Assembly: GCA_041494285.1 (NCBI GenBank)
Contig: JBGQAL010000131.1
Coordinates: 1-7,803, forward strand
Reading direction: 5' to 3'
DNA length: 7,803 bases
Source: Fen-7 sp041494285
GTDB taxonomy: Archaea; Halobacteriota; Methanosarcinia; Methanotrichales; Methanotrichaceae
In this document: positions 1-6,155 of the stretch, piece after piece
Numbering within the stretch: position 1 is the stretch's first letter
Layout of the letters: each line of letters starts with the position of its first letter
Made by a program: the position numbers and the translations under genes
Notes under the pieces: model-generated
What the model saw: only the letters and a program-made list of their open reading frames with translations
Databases searched by the model: none
Told to the model about the DNA's origin: nothing

Positions 1-66
1 AGTTATGGAAAGACGTGGATAGCAAGATTTTTGCCAAACAGAGATTACAAATTGTTTTGCTGATGA

Positions 67-162
67 CTATAACTTGGATTCGCAAAGCTCATCACATACG
101 ATCCCCTCGACTATGGCGTTGCCGCAAACTATGCAGTGCCTGTGAGGCTTTATGTCTGTCAT
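67..162 (-). CDS. Tiny four-cysteine Zn-ribbon protein, DUF2116-like, probably truncated
   Basis: This 31-residue ORF starts at ATG 162-160 and stops at TAG 69-67. It contains the motif HCIVCG (Cys10, Cys13) followed by CDELC (Cys23, Cys27), a CxxC...CxxxC zinc knuckle preceded by Lys-Pro-His. This matches my memory of the small archaeal DUF2116 Zn-ribbon proteins, which open with K-P-H-x-H-C-x-x-C-G and continue into a charged linker and often a membrane helix. Those are usually about twice as long, so the early TAG suggests truncation; shifting one base after Lys30 gives only about nine more residues before another stop. A GGTGA ribosome site lies 5 nt before the ATG and overlaps the stop of the slipin remnant, so the two were probably co-transcribed. 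The function of the family is unknown, and the zinc binding is inferred from the cysteines. Confidence 0.5.
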   Translation of the reverse strand: MTDIKPHRHCIVCGNAIVEGIVCDELCESKL

Positions 163-167
163 ACAAT

Positions 168-345
168 TCACCGATTGCCTGTGCTCACATCACCTGAAGG
201 AGTAACTATTATGAGGTTCTTCTCTCTTGCAATCTCTGCTAGATTTTGCAGCTCTCTGAGCTTGATGGCTAACGGAGTCTCTCCATAGTTTAGCCGTTTC
301 GGTCATTAGCTTGGAAGCCTGGAACTCTCCATCAGCCAGAATATT
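168..345 (-). pseudogene. Slipin/stomatin (SPFH, band 7) C-terminal remnant, frameshifted
   Basis: Two minus-strand frames together give the recognisable end of a slipin. Positions 345-289 encode ILADGEFQASKLMTETAK, like the family stretch AEGEFQASxKLxEAA. Positions 287-168 encode YGETPLAIKLRELQNLAEI followed by AREKNLIIVTPSG, like the family P-x-A-x-x-LR-x-LQ-TL-x-EIA-x-EKN-x-x-IVFP. The switch between frames falls at about 288, and a TAG (348-346) closes the first piece upstream. The rest of the SPFH domain is absent: the 100 bases between here and the next gene show no slipin similarity in any frame. Slipins are membrane-anchored scaffold proteins that oligomerise, often paired with an NfeD protease partner; none is seen here. 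This is a decayed fragment or an error-ridden assembly of one. Confidence 0.6.
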
Positions 346-450
346 CTAGACCTCTTCTCCTCTGGTGAACGGTGAGCGGCTTTGCGAGCCTATTGAAAGG
401 ACCTGGAGAAAGGGACATACAGCAATCATTAGTGACCCTTTGACGGTGAA

Positions 451-975
451 CTAACTGGTTCGATGAATCTGGAGGGTCTTTAGCACATCCTCAACCTTCT
501 TCTTATCCGCTGTATAGGCTGTAATCGTTACGATTATTGTTCCCTGATTGCCAGAGGCATCCGGCGAATAAACACTCTCAAACTGGGGTATGCTTGCAGC
601 TACCTGGACATCAGCAATGAAGCCCTCCTGGCCTCCAACGTCCGTATAGGCCCAGGATTTTTTGTTTTCATTCTCCAATGGATAGATTACTTGGATTGCA
701 CGTACTAATGCCTTTTCTGAAACATTTGTGCTGGAGCCATAATCCTGGATAATCGTCTCAAACAAATCATTCCCTACCCACATATCAACAAGATAGGCGG
801 TGAAGTCGGGGTACGAAGCTGGGGCAAACTGGTCATAGAAGTCTACGGCCTCATCGCTCGTTACCTGTATATTGAACTTCTCTATATTGGCAGTATATGT
901 CCCTGCCATGCAACAGTTCAAACTGGTTACAAGGAAGGCGGCCATAACAAATACATGCATCGATATCTTACTCAT
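451..975 (-). CDS. Exported or membrane-anchored protein of unknown function, downstream of kdpC
   Basis: I do not recognise this 174-residue protein. I chose ATG 975 rather than the upstream ATG at 1002 because a strong GGAGGT site (988-983) sits 7 nt before it. Residues 1-25 look like a signal peptide or anchor: MSKIS, a hydrophobic stretch HVFVMAAFLVTSL, then NCCMAG. The two adjacent cysteines could be a lipid-attachment or cleavage site, although the lipobox is not canonical. The mature part is soluble and mixed alpha/beta, with an acidic N-terminal half, a KKSWAYTDVGGQEGFIADV segment (about 105-123), a beta-rich TIIVTITAYTA (about 146-156) and a closing helix KVEDVLKTLQI. That final strand-then-helix ending recalls PsbP/Mog1-type small domains, which is only an impression. 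It lies 51 nt after kdpC on the same strand, so it is probably the last gene of the kdp transcript and acts outside the membrane. Confidence 0.75.
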   Translation of the reverse strand: MSKISMHVFVMAAFLVTSLNCCMAGTYTANIEKFNIQVTSDEAVDFYDQFAPASYPDFTAYLVDMWVGNDLFETIIQDYGSSTNVSEKALVRAIQVIYPLENENKKSWAYTDVGGQEGFIADVQVAASIPQFESVYSPDASGNQGTIIVTITAYTADKKKVEDVLKTLQIHRTS

Positions 976-982
976 CTTTATT

Positions 983-988
983 ACCTCC
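983..988 (-). promoter_or_regulatory. Ribosome binding site that fixes the start of the gene at 975
   Basis: GGAGGT on the minus strand, 7 nt before ATG 975. It lies inside the nine-codon extension that would be read from the ATG at 1002, which has no comparable site, so the shorter protein beginning with a signal-like sequence is preferred. Confidence 0.7.
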
Positions 989-1026
989 GCCAGAATTGCC
1001 ACAGCTTCCTTTGGCCCTGGCCTTCA

Positions 1027-1617
1027 TCATTTGCTTCCTCTGGCCAGCTCATCCAGGGCAATATTCAGTTTCAGCGCATTGACTCTCTCCTGCCCGAATA
1101 GGCCGTACTGAAGCGGCTCAATATGCTCCTCGACCAGCGTCCTGACCTTCGATTCCGGCAGTCCTCGGGCTTTAGCGACGCGCTGCACCTGAAGCAGAGC
1201 GCTCGCTGGGCTGATGTGCGGGTCGAGGCCGCTTCCCGATGCCAAAACCAGATCAGCGGGCACTGTGGCATTGTGCGACAGGTTGTTCTCCTGCCTGACC
1301 TTCTGGACTCTCTGGCGCACCTGTTCCATCAGCTTTGCGCTGGTAGGTCCGAGGTTGCTGCCGCCGGAGTTGGACCCGTTGTAGTCAATAGCAGAGGGCC
1401 GACCGTGAAAATAGCCAGGACTGCTGAAGTTCTGGCCGATCAGCTCTGAACCCACAAGCGTGCCGTTCACGTAAATCAAGCTTCCATGAGCCTGATACGG
1501 CATTGTGTTCTCGGCCACAAAGGTAACGAAGAACGGGTAAGCGAGGCTGAGTAAACACACCAGCGCGAAGAGCAGCACACAGGTCTTAGCTTCTCTTATG
1601 AACTCATTCTTGTCCAT
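1027..1617 (-). CDS. kdpC: Potassium-transporting ATPase subunit KdpC
   Basis: KdpC is the single-span accessory subunit of the KdpFABC K+ pump; it sits beside KdpA/KdpB and raises the affinity of KdpB for ATP. The 196-residue protein has a short cytoplasmic N-terminus, one hydrophobic helix at about residues 13-35, and an extracytoplasmic domain. Family signatures are GSLIYVNGTLVGSELIGQNF (45-64), a YFHGRPSAIDYN block (69-80), SGGSNLGPTS (84-93) and ASGSGLDPHISPASA (126-140) followed by QVQRVAKARGLP. Length is normal for the family. It starts 4 nt after the kdpB stop, and its GGAG ribosome site (1628-1625) uses the last codons of kdpB, which indicates translational coupling. The gene is intact and nothing essential is visibly missing. 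Confidence 0.97.
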   Translation of the reverse strand: MDKNEFIREAKTCVLLFALVCLLSLAYPFFVTFVAENTMPYQAHGSLIYVNGTLVGSELIGQNFSSPGYFHGRPSAIDYNGSNSGGSNLGPTSAKLMEQVRQRVQKVRQENNLSHNATVPADLVLASGSGLDPHISPASALLQVQRVAKARGLPESKVRTLVEEHIEPLQYGLFGQERVNALKLNIALDELARGSK

Positions 1618-1621
1618 CTTC

Positions 1622-3658
1622 TCACTCCAGGTGCAGCAGCACTACCAATATGTCCACCAGCTTGATTCCAATGAAAGGTATGATCAGTCCGCCTAGGCCG
1701 TAGACTACCAGGTTGTACCGAAGCAGCGATTCGGTTGTGGCCGCACGATAGCTGATTCCTTTTATCGCCAGAGGTATCAGCGCTGGAATTATCAGGGCAT
1801 TGAAGATGACTGCCGACAACACCGCGCTGGAGGGAGTGGCGAGCCCCATGATATTCAAGACCTCCAACTGTGGATAGGAGGCGGCGAATATGGCAGGCAG
1901 GATAGCGAAGTACTTGGAAACGTCGTTGGCCACAGAAAAGGTGGTCAATGCTCCTCTGGTCATCAGTAGCTGCTTTCCAATCTCGACAATGTCCAGCAGC
2001 TTTGCCGGGTTGGAGTCGAGATCGATCATGTTGGCTGCCTCCCTGGCCGCCTGGGTTCCGGCGTTCATGGCCACTGCGAGGTCGGCCTGAGCTAGAGCCG
2101 GAGCGTCGTTTGTACCGTCTCCGATCATTGCCACCATGTGGCCGTCTTTCTGGTATCTGCGGATGGCATCAAGCTTGAACGCCGGGCGTGCTTGGGCCAT
2201 GAAGTCGTCAATGCCAGCCTCTGCGGCAATTGCTGCGGCCGTTACGGGGTTGTCCCCTGTTATCATGACGAACCGTATGCCTAACTTGCGCATGTTAGTT
2301 AACCGCTCTCTGATTCCTTCCTTTATGACATCCTTCAGCCTAATAGCTCCCAGAACTTTAGTGCCTTCGACCACCACAAGGGGAGTCCCGCCCTCCCTGG
2401 CTATCCTGTCAACCGCAGCTTTTACCTCATCGGGGGTGGATAGACCCATGCTTTTTACAAGATTGTCTATGGATTCTGCAGACCCTTTTCTGATCTGAAC
2501 GCCACCTATGTTTATTCCGCTCATTCGGGTCATCGGACTAAAGGGTACGAATGTCGTTCCTTTTTCCGGTCTGATGTCGCGACCTCTGATTCCGAGAACC
2601 TGTTTGCACAGCTCTACAATGCTGCGGCCTTCAGGAGTATCGTCCGCCAGGGATGACAGCATTGCAGCCTTGGCGATCTCTTCTCCTGTCACGCCTTGTG
2701 CTGGGATGAACTCGGTGGCCATTCTGTTCCCAAGAGTAATTGTGCCGGTTTTGTCCATCAGCACCAGGTCTACGTTTCCTGAGGCTTCCACGCCTCTGCC
2801 GCTCAGAGCTATGACGTTGTTCTGGAGCAGCCTCTCCATACCGGCTATTCCGATGGCTGGCAGTAGGCCACCGATTGTGGTGGGTATTAGGCAGACAAGC
2901 AGCGACACCAGCACGACAAAACTTATGCCTACGCCCACATAGTTTGCAAAGGGCACAAGAGTGCCTACAACAATGAGGAATATGGCAGTCATCCCTATGA
3001 GCAGGATCTCCAGAGCCCGCTCATTAGGAGTCTTCTGACGCTTGGCGTTCTCGACCATTGAGATCATCTGGTCCAGGAAGGTCTCGCCTGGGTCCGCTGT
3101 TACCCGGGCGATGAGCTTTCCGGAAATAACCTTGGTTCCGCCGGTAACACCGCGAAGGATGCTGCCCGGCTCGCGGACTACAGGAGCAGATTCTCCTGTT
3201 ACTGCTGATTCGTCCACCAGGGCGGTTCCCTCTGTTATCTCACCGTCGCCTGGTATGATCTCGCCATTGTTCACAACAAACAGATCACCCTTGCGAAGGT
3301 CCAACGCTGGGATCTGCTCAATGCTCCCGTCGTTCCGCAGCCTGTTGGCCATAGCCTCGCTTCGGGCCGATCGTAGGCTTTCGGCCTGTGCCTTGCCTCG
3401 ACCTTCTGCCAGAGCCTCGGAGAAGTTCGCGAACAGTACAGTGAACCAGAGCCATATGCTGATCTGTATATCGAACTTGAAGTTCCCGCCAGTGATTAGG
3501 TCGCCCACTGCTATCAATGTAGTCAGGAACGCTCCGATCTCCACTACGAACATCACCAAATTACGCCACTGGACGCGGGGATCGAGCTTGAGGAAAGCAT
3601 CCTTGACTGCCTGAAGAACTATATCTGATTGCAGGAGTTTTGTAGTCTTACCGCGCAT
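1622..3658 (-). CDS. kdpB: Potassium-transporting P-type ATPase subunit KdpB
   Basis: KdpB is the catalytic subunit of the K+ pump: it hydrolyses ATP and moves K+ received from KdpA. At 678 residues it is full length. Visible P-type motifs are the actuator loop TGES (154-157), the membrane motif PTTIGG (259-264), the phosphorylation site DKTGT with Asp302, the nucleotide-site residues Phe373 and KGS (391-393), TGDN (467-470) and the hinge GDGTNDAP (513-520). The fifth-helix residues Asp579 and Lys582, characteristic of KdpB, are present. Ser157 of TGES corresponds to the serine whose phosphorylation inhibits the E. coli pump, so that control could also exist here (inference). Its ATG shares one base with the kdpA stop (TAATG), and GGAGG (3671-3667) lies 8 nt upstream, so translation is coupled to kdpA. 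No frameshift or missing catalytic residue is seen. Confidence 0.98.
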   Translation of the reverse strand: MRGKTTKLLQSDIVLQAVKDAFLKLDPRVQWRNLVMFVVEIGAFLTTLIAVGDLITGGNFKFDIQISIWLWFTVLFANFSEALAEGRGKAQAESLRSARSEAMANRLRNDGSIEQIPALDLRKGDLFVVNNGEIIPGDGEITEGTALVDESAVTGESAPVVREPGSILRGVTGGTKVISGKLIARVTADPGETFLDQMISMVENAKRQKTPNERALEILLIGMTAIFLIVVGTLVPFANYVGVGISFVVLVSLLVCLIPTTIGGLLPAIGIAGMERLLQNNVIALSGRGVEASGNVDLVLMDKTGTITLGNRMATEFIPAQGVTGEEIAKAAMLSSLADDTPEGRSIVELCKQVLGIRGRDIRPEKGTTFVPFSPMTRMSGINIGGVQIRKGSAESIDNLVKSMGLSTPDEVKAAVDRIAREGGTPLVVVEGTKVLGAIRLKDVIKEGIRERLTNMRKLGIRFVMITGDNPVTAAAIAAEAGIDDFMAQARPAFKLDAIRRYQKDGHMVAMIGDGTNDAPALAQADLAVAMNAGTQAAREAANMIDLDSNPAKLLDIVEIGKQLLMTRGALTTFSVANDVSKYFAILPAIFAASYPQLEVLNIMGLATPSSAVLSAVIFNALIIPALIPLAIKGISYRAATTESLLRYNLVVYGLGGLIIPFIGIKLVDILVVLLHLE

Positions 3659-5358
3659 TAAAACGTCCTCCCTGAAATCATAAGCACATGCTCCAGAATC
3701 GGACCAATCGTCGCAGCAGGGAAGAAGGCCAGAGCGCTCAATACGAAGACCACGAAGACCACCGCCATGATGAAGAGCGGGCTTGCAACAGGCAGAGTTG
3801 CTGCGCTTATTGGAATTTGTCCCTTCCGTGCCATAGATCCAGCAATTGCAATGCCCACCAGCAATGTGGAATACCTTCCCAAGATCATGCAGGGCGGGGT
3901 CATCAAATTGATGATATAGCTGTTCACGTTCAACCCACCCATGAATGAGCCGTTGTTGATAGACGCTGAAGTGAAGGCGAATAGCATTTCCGTCAGCCCA
4001 TGCGGGCCTGCATTGCCCAGGGCCGCCACACCTGCCACGGAGGCGATGACAACAGCAGTCGTCACCAGCGAGGAGAAGGATGAGAACAGGAAGGAGGCCC
4101 CGGCAAGTATGATCTCACGTAGTTCCACCTTCTTGCCTATTAGCTCGGGCGTCCTGCCTGTCATTAGCCCCGCTATGAACATGGTCACTATGAAGTAGTG
4201 AATCAATGCCATAGGACCCTCCCCGATGCAGCCGAAGATGGGCGCTCCAATGACTACCATGAAGATGATCGTCAATATAGTGAGGGGCATCACGCTATCG
4301 TGCTGAGATACTGTAGAGCCGTTCGCAGGAGCCATTCCGACTATTATGTACATGATATGCTCGAACATGGAAAACCGCATCTCCTTGCCCTCCATGTTCA
4401 CGCCTCCCTGGACGCCCAACTTCTCAAGCAGCGGGTTTCCCTGATTCTCCGCGTAGAAGGGAAGGGGCATGACCAGTATGAACAGCACCAGCATGACCGC
4501 GAACAGCGCTTTGGTCGTGTCACGGCTGATAGCCAGCTTTCCTATCATGACCACAATTGCAGCCGGGATGAACAGTATGTATGCCAATGTAAACCAATTG
4601 GTAAACGGCGTCGGATTTTCGAAGGGATGGGCCATGGAGTTGGCAAAGTAGTTGGCTCCGTCCTCGCATATCAACTGAAATGTTACGATTGTTGCCGCCG
4701 GACCTCCCGGTATAAGCTGCACTCCTCCTTCTAGAGTGTGAGCAACGGCATAAGGATCTAAGTTCTGGACGACGCCCTGAGAGATGAGTGGAAATACCGC
4801 GATCAAGCCAACAGGTATCCACACATAGAGCATGGCCCTCGTGAAATCTACCCAGAAGTTGCCTATGGTCGGAGAATGCTTGCGGCTGAAGGATCGTGCC
4901 AGGGCTACTATGGCCACGAATCCAACCGAGGGGCTGACATAGTCTTGGACTTGAACCCCCAGCATATCTGACAAATAGCTGAGATCACGCTCGCCACTGT
5001 AAGCTATCCAATTGGTATTTGTGACCCAAGAGATGGCAGAGTTCACAGCCCAATCCCATCTGAAGGAGCTAACTCCATGAGGATTTAAGGGGAGCACACC
5101 CTGCAGCGACAGGATCACGAACGCAAATACTGCCCCTAAGATCTCGAAGCCCATCAGCGTTCCGACATATTTCTTCCAGGTCATCTCGCTATTCTCATTG
5201 ATGCCGCATATCCTGTAGATTCTCCGCTCTATGGGTCGTAATAGGGGAGTAAGCAGATTTGGCTCTCCTTTGAAGACCTTTGCAAGATGCCATCCATAGG
5301 GAAATGCTAGTATCAGAGTTACAACTATTAAGGCAAAGTATGCCAATTCCTGCAACAT
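3658..5358 (-). CDS. kdpA: Potassium-transporting ATPase channel-like subunit KdpA
   Basis: KdpA is the integral membrane subunit that binds and selects K+ and belongs to the superfamily of K+ transporters with four M1-P-M2-like repeats. The 566-residue protein is hydrophobic throughout with family landmarks VTNTNW (112-117), YSGE, HSPTIGNFWVDFTRA (161-175), AHPFENPTPFTNW (243-255), NMEGKEMRF (321-329), FIAGLMTGRTPELIGKK (394-410) and NNGS (468-471). The filter loops are unusual: loop 1 has Ile118 where E. coli has Gln116; loop 2 reads CEDGANYF (231-238) where the usual sequence is GTNGGGFF; loop 3 is APANGST; loop 4 is SINNG. One glycine per loop remains. The reading frame is clean across these sites. 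ATG 5358 has GAGG 10 nt upstream and gives an N-terminus aligned with known KdpA proteins. Confidence 0.97.
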   Translation of the reverse strand: MLQELAYFALIVVTLILAFPYGWHLAKVFKGEPNLLTPLLRPIERRIYRICGINENSEMTWKKYVGTLMGFEILGAVFAFVILSLQGVLPLNPHGVSSFRWDWAVNSAISWVTNTNWIAYSGERDLSYLSDMLGVQVQDYVSPSVGFVAIVALARSFSRKHSPTIGNFWVDFTRAMLYVWIPVGLIAVFPLISQGVVQNLDPYAVAHTLEGGVQLIPGGPAATIVTFQLICEDGANYFANSMAHPFENPTPFTNWFTLAYILFIPAAIVVMIGKLAISRDTTKALFAVMLVLFILVMPLPFYAENQGNPLLEKLGVQGGVNMEGKEMRFSMFEHIMYIIVGMAPANGSTVSQHDSVMPLTILTIIFMVVIGAPIFGCIGEGPMALIHYFIVTMFIAGLMTGRTPELIGKKVELREIILAGASFLFSSFSSLVTTAVVIASVAGVAALGNAGPHGLTEMLFAFTSASINNGSFMGGLNVNSYIINLMTPPCMILGRYSTLLVGIAIAGSMARKGQIPISAATLPVASPLFIMAVVFVVFVLSALAFFPAATIGPILEHVLMISGRTF

Positions 5359-5359
5359 T

Positions 5360-5488
5360 TTATATCGTCCTCATAGATGACTGCAAATTTCCATTATCTC
5401 GGCCTGAATGAACTATAACCAACAGATCTTCGATATTGATCCTCGACTTGCAGCCGTTTAGATCTGAGTCCAATTTTCTTGTCCTCAA
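5360..5488 (-). CDS. Possible 42-residue linker ORF between the KdpF-like gene and kdpA
   Basis: A TTG overlapping the stop of the KdpF-like gene opens a frame that runs, without interruption, to a TAA ending one base before the kdpA ATG. The product would be polar and basic at the start (RTRKLDSDLNG) with a short hydrophobic run (DLLVIVHSG) and no family I recognise. The ribosome site is weak. The exact fit between two operon genes argues for translation as a coupling device, but a frame this short can be open by chance, so I rate it low. Confidence 0.22.
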   Translation of the reverse strand: MRTRKLDSDLNGCKSRINIEDLLVIVHSGRDNGNLQSSMRTI

Positions 5489-5649
5489 GATGCCCAGCCC
5501 CCACCAAAAAAAATCATCACTACAATCCACCACAAAATGAAGAATGCTACAATTATCGCTATGCCTGCAATTATTTGCTTGCCTTCTGCTTCAGAGATCT
5601 CCCTTAATTCTGCAATCATCTTGGCATCTTCATCGCTCGTTGTGGGCAC
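5485..5649 (-). CDS. Small single-helix membrane protein in the KdpF position
   Basis: A 54-residue ORF starts at GTG 5649. It has a polar, acidic N-terminal half (PTTSDEDAKMIAELREISEA), then Gly-Lys and one strongly hydrophobic helix, IIAGIAIIVAFFILWWIVVM (26-45), followed by IFFGGGWAS. A GGGGTGAT sequence resembling the 16S-complementary site ends 4 nt before the GTG. In bacteria, kdpA is preceded by kdpF, a roughly 29-residue one-helix protein that stabilises the complex. Position, orientation and the single helix make this a functional candidate for KdpF, but it is longer, carries a cytoplasmic-looking arm, and shows no residue-level match I can vouch for. It lies 126 nt before kdpA. Alternatively it is an unrelated small regulator of the pump. 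Confidence 0.6.
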   Translation of the reverse strand: MPTTSDEDAKMIAELREISEAEGKQIIAGIAIIVAFFILWWIVVMIFFGGGWAS

Positions 5650-5650
5650 T

Positions 5651-5689
5651 TCAATCACCCCTTTTTGACTCAGCCAGACATATTCTCAT
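5651..5689 (-). CDS. Possible 12-codon leader ORF before the KdpF-like gene
   Basis: ATG 5689 is preceded by GAGG (5700-5697) at 7 nt, a well-placed ribosome site. The ORF encodes MRICLAESKRGD and stops at TGA, two... one base before the GTG of the KdpF-like gene; its last codons contain that gene's ribosome site. Ribosomes finishing it could re-initiate directly, so it may be a leader peptide controlling kdp translation. With 12 codons, coding cannot be judged from composition; only the ribosome site and the close junction support it. Confidence 0.3.
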   Translation of the reverse strand: MRICLAESKRGD

Positions 5690-5701
5690 TTTGTCGCCTC
5701 A

Positions 5702-5726
5702 GAAATTATAGTGTAAAAATTATTAA
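5702..5726 (-). promoter_or_regulatory. Candidate TATA region for the kdp operon
   Basis: Read on the minus strand this stretch is very AT-rich, with TTAATAATTTTT (5726-5715) and CTATAATTTC (5711-5702). Either could act as the archaeal TATA box, placing the transcript start some 25 nt downstream at about 5700-5680, close to the leader ORF and KdpF-like gene. No purine-rich BRE element is clear, so the choice between them is open. Confidence 0.3.
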
Positions 5727-5766
5727 TCCCATCCTGAACACCGGATCTGTGATAGAATACTTCAGT

Positions 5767-5946
5767 TCACCGGGTACGTTGGCCCGATGAAAAATTGCCT
5801 AAATCTCTCTGATATCCAAGAGTTAGCAAAAAGAAGGCTATCACATCAATACATCCTATACGGATCAGTGTGCCTTCGGCCATTAATAGATCCAGAATCG
5901 CTGTTGGGTCGGCCTTGCATATACCAGAGATTTTGCTCAAACTCAA
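5767..5946 (-). CDS. Doubtful 59-residue ORF with a helix-turn-helix-like start
   Basis: From TTG 5946 (or TTG 5940) a minus-strand frame runs to TGA 5769-5767. The beginning, LSLSKISGICKADPTAILDL, has the spacing of a helix-turn-helix (helix LSKISGI, turn CKADP, recognition helix TAILDLL), as seen in transposase and sigma-like N-termini; a hydrophobic run IDVIAFFLLTL follows. The frame is open further upstream without a standard start codon (EDIRFTLEG precedes). A TATA box and two GGAGGAT sites lie just upstream, but they are spaced for a start where no ATG exists, so this may be a gene that has lost its start. No family assignment is justified. Confidence 0.22.
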   Translation of the reverse strand: MSLSKISGICKADPTAILDLLMAEGTLIRIGCIDVIAFFLLTLGYQRDLGNFSSGQRTR

Positions 5947-5969
5947 GCCTTCCAGGGTGAATCTGATAT

Positions 5970-5988
5970 CCTCCTACAGATCCTCCTT
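5970..5988 (-). promoter_or_regulatory. Duplicated GGAGGAT ribosome-site-like sequence
   Basis: On the minus strand AAGGAGGAT (5988-5980) is followed 7 nt later by a second AGGAGGAT. Both match the 16S-complementary consensus well, and they lie about 25-45 nt after a TATA box at 6020-6011, where a 5' leader would be. No ATG, GTG or TTG falls at normal distance after either copy. Confidence 0.3.
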
Positions 5989-6010
5989 GAGCCGCGGTAC
6001 TCGTGAGTCT

Positions 6011-6020
6011 TAATATATAA
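6011..6020 (-). promoter_or_regulatory. TATA box TTATATATTA
   Basis: TTATATATTA read on the minus strand is close to the archaeal consensus, in otherwise mixed sequence. It would place a transcript start at about 5990-5985, just before the duplicated GGAGGAT sites. The core is near-palindromic, so the direction is assigned only from what lies downstream. Confidence 0.4.
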
Positions 6021-6085
6021 GCATTCCTAATCTGCAATAATTTTTACAAATTGTTTTTTTAGAAATCACTATCTAAGGAATTACC

Positions 6086-6121
6086 ATAAACTATATGAAG
6101 AGTTCATAATAAATAGTTTAT
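6086..6121. repeat. Nested AT-rich palindrome (hairpin)
   Basis: ATAAACTAT (6086-6094) and ATAGTTTAT (6113-6121) are perfect 9-bp inverted arms. Inside them ATGAA (6095-6099) and TTCAT (6103-6107) form a second stem around a three-base loop GAG. A five-base bulge lies on one side. Confidence 0.45.
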
Positions 6122-6155
6122 TCAAAATCTATATTTGAATTCATACTTTGTATGA
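6121..6155. repeat. Two further adjacent small palindromes
   Basis: TTCAAA (6121-6126) pairs with TTTGAA (6134-6139), and TCATAC (6141-6146) pairs with GTATGA (6150-6155) around TTT. They follow directly after the larger nested palindrome, giving three stem-forming units in 70 bases. AT-rich sequence makes short arms cheap, so significance is uncertain. Confidence 0.35.

Noticed and set aside
15..197. 60-residue plus-strand ORF near the left edge
   Set aside because: Lies antisense to the recognisable Zn-ribbon and slipin pieces, has no motif, no ribosome site and an odd composition.
409..441. AAAGGG / CCCTTT inverted repeat after the exported-protein gene as a terminator
   Set aside because: Six-base arms with a 21-base loop and no T-run after it; too weak to call.
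976..1031. Minus-strand mini-ORF MMKARAKGSCGNSGGGNKDE overlapping the kdpC stop
   Set aside because: Only 20 codons, low-complexity Gly/Asn/Lys, and it covers the ribosome site of the next gene; likely chance.
1071..1449. ORFs overlapping kdpC on both strands
   Set aside because: kdpC is intact with family motifs throughout; the overlaps are codon-bias shadows.
1890..4822. Long open frames antisense or out of frame within kdpB and kdpA
   Set aside because: They are shadows of strongly conserved genes; none has a family motif or a ribosome site that would outweigh kdpA or kdpB.
5846..6037. 63-residue minus-strand ORF starting at TTG
   Set aside because: It would begin upstream of the TATA box that should drive this region and reads through the GGAGGAT sites as Gly-Gly codons; the alternative frame ending at 5767 looks slightly more like protein.
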